A model generated the notes under the pieces. That model ran no database searches and was not told the DNA's origin. It saw only the letters and a list, made by a program, of their open reading frames with translations. A stretch of DNA of 64,000 bases, from the NCBI RefSeq assembly GCF_026213295.1, contig NC_079414.1:4457848-4521847 (forward strand), written 5' to 3'. This stretch comes from Gadus chalcogrammus (taxonomy: Eukaryota; Chordata; Actinopteri; Gadiformes; Gadidae). Position 1 is the stretch's first letter; each line of letters starts with the position of its first letter. Positions 62,241 to 64,000 of the stretch are shown here, in pieces. The position numbers and the translations under genes were made by a program.

Positions 62241-64000
62241 GTTCGTTTCATTTTTTTAGGATATTTTTTCTGCAATATCAGTCATCTTGATAGCTTTTGG
62301 TTTACTTGGCACTGCGGTACGTGAATATAGGTTGCTTTTGATCAAATAATGGTTTGCTGTTGCATCGCAAAAGTTTTGCTTTGGAAGCTGTCACACCCCG
62401 CCTCGGGTGAAGGTAATATAACCTTAATACACCAGACTTTCAAACCCAAAGGATGGCAAGGCACACAGTTGCAAATAGGTTAACATTTATTCCCCCAAAG
62501 TGTCAGATAAGTGCCAAACATACAGAGGAGGCCAACCTCCAAATATCTGAAAATAGTAAAATAAAAACATATTCAAAACCAATTCCAAAATCAAATAACT
62601 CAATCAATTCAAATAATCAATAATCAAATATTCTCTATAATAAATCAAGCATATTCAAAATCAAATACCGGTACTTCAAATAATCAATGTCAATAAATCA
62701 CATAATCCATTAGCAAACTAAATGCAAATTTTACTCAATCACTGAGTGCATTTAACCATAATTGACAACATAATGTAATAATCCCCTCAGCAGATATTTC
62801 ACATCTCGTGGAGAGCTGAGCACCATGCTCAACACAGACAACGTCTTCTGGCAACAGCATACAGCAGACTGTCAGAAGGACAGCAGCTCACCCCTTTTAT
62901 ACCCCATGGCCCCTCCCACTAGACAGGCTCAATCAACAGGGGGATTATAATACTGTGGCATTTTGCATCTCAACCATAAATAAACTCATCAAATATACAG
63001 CATGCATGTTAAAGTTCATTTCATCTTTTAGATCAGTGATTTTAACTAGTGCATTTAGGCTTTTCGCTCATTAATGTCCAATGTCAGAGTCCTCCTTTGA
63101 CACAAGGGAAAAATGGTTTAGCCCAATATGGGCCAATCATTGGCAGCAGGTGTTTCAGCCCCACCCTGACTCTTTTAGTCTGCAGTACCGAGCTATTGTG
63201 AGAGGGAGAGATTGTTTGTGAGTGTTTGTTACTTGAATAAAGAGCTTGTATGTATATTGTATGCTTGAAGGTTTGCTGTTCATGCACTATCCATCAATGT
63301 GCGCTATTGATGGGCAGTTAAACAGACAGGGACAGTGGTCAAACTGTCACAGAAGCAAACATTATCTAACAGGGAAACCACCTAAAAAACAAATGTCTCC
63401 AAAACTATTTTTATTGCTGCTTTGTTATTTTAAAAGTGTGTGAAACTTAGCCAGTCATTTATATTTGACTGGAAGGAAGGAGCATGCTATAGCAGGGTGT
63501 TAAAGGGGTGATTATCATCATGCTTTTTTTTACTTTTCCCTTTGCTTTAGACTGTTAAATGACCTATGTATACTTGTTTTACGTCTGTTAAGCTAGAGAA
63601 ATCTTAGTCTGAGCAAGGGGGAGTATTCGCAGCAACCGAGAACGCCCCAGAATAAACATGCGTTTATCGCGTGAAACAGATTGTTTGCGCTCAAACTTTA
63701 TTTCCGTAATAGTGTGTCATGGGCCGTGCTGAAGCACAGATGTCCCGCCTCCCGGTTACACCCAATGTTAACAACTTCTCGGGGGCATGAATTTGCCGGG
63801 AGGGGGTCCTTAAAGCGACATGATACAAAACTGAATCAAAAAATGTGTCAATCTGTTCATGTAATATTCTATATTTTGGATAGTGATAAGAGATTCCTGT
63901 GAACTAGGTGCGTAACTAACTAGTTATGGTACACAACTCATGGATGCAATTATAGATCATTTGGTCTGTAATGTGTCGCCCTTGAAGGAACCTCGGAATC
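62241..64000. other. No gene seen; repeat-like DNA
   Basis: 62,391-62,960 begins TCACACCCCGCCTCGGGTGA and is AT-rich with AATCAAATA tandem drift; it could be an LTR or element flank, unproven. 63,190-63,250 has GAATAAAGAGCTTGT, a possible LTR poly(A) signal. No domain-bearing frame was found. Confidence 0.4.

Overview
The window is vertebrate nuclear DNA, almost certainly from a teleost fish. The basis is an intron-split vertebrate growth-factor gene (vegfc), consensus GT-AG splice sites, and repeat families typical of fish: hAT, PIF/Harbinger-type MITEs, Ty3/gypsy, LINE 3' ends, and very many long AC/TG and AG/CT dinucleotide arrays. Such arrays are strikingly dense in gadiform (cod-like) genomes, so a gadiform source is possible, but this is only an inference.

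The only host gene I can support is vegfc on the + strand. Six coding exons (7609-7873, 9004-9194, 17806-17945, 28664-28809, 31640-31967, 33259-33367) join in phase to 392 codons plus a stop. They run from the N-terminal propeptide through the cystine-knot VEGF homology domain to the Cys-rich C-terminal propeptide. The exon for the signal peptide was not found and probably lies before base 1. A 3' UTR with AATAAA signals follows.

Layout: 1-2,480 is upstream or intron-1 DNA with TG, CA and TA arrays and an LINE-like 3' end. 2,493-6,403 is a 3.9 kb foldback (palindromic) element with a 7-bp target duplication. 7.6-33.4 kb is vegfc; its introns hold microsatellites, minisatellites, a MITE, two hAT-related pieces, an LINE fragment, a THAP-domain fragment and a pair of inverted repeats. 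34.3-35.6 kb is a complete non-autonomous hAT. 36.9-39.6 kb looks like a solo LTR into which a three-copy composite MITE array inserted. 41.4-43.6 kb is a mosaic of repeat ends. 43.8-51.9 kb is an interrupted 8 kb palindrome that shares modules with the 2.5-6.4 kb foldback. 51.9-54.9 kb is a TIR element interrupted by a second element that carries a small spliced-gene-like cassette and a palindromic minisatellite. 55.4-56.5 kb is an internally deleted hAT with an 8-bp duplication. 57.5-61.4 kb is a broken minus-strand Ty3/gypsy element (181-bp LTR, integrase, RNase H) interrupted by further transposons. 61.4-64 kb is repeat-rich and unclassified.

The most unusual things are the foldback family and its shared modules, a short reading frame kept open in four dispersed repeat copies (about 46.0, 48.7, 56.8 and 61.5 kb), the composite MITE triplet with one shared outer target duplication, and the spliced cassette carried inside a transposon. 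No bacterial-type operons, CRISPR arrays, tRNA or rRNA genes were seen.
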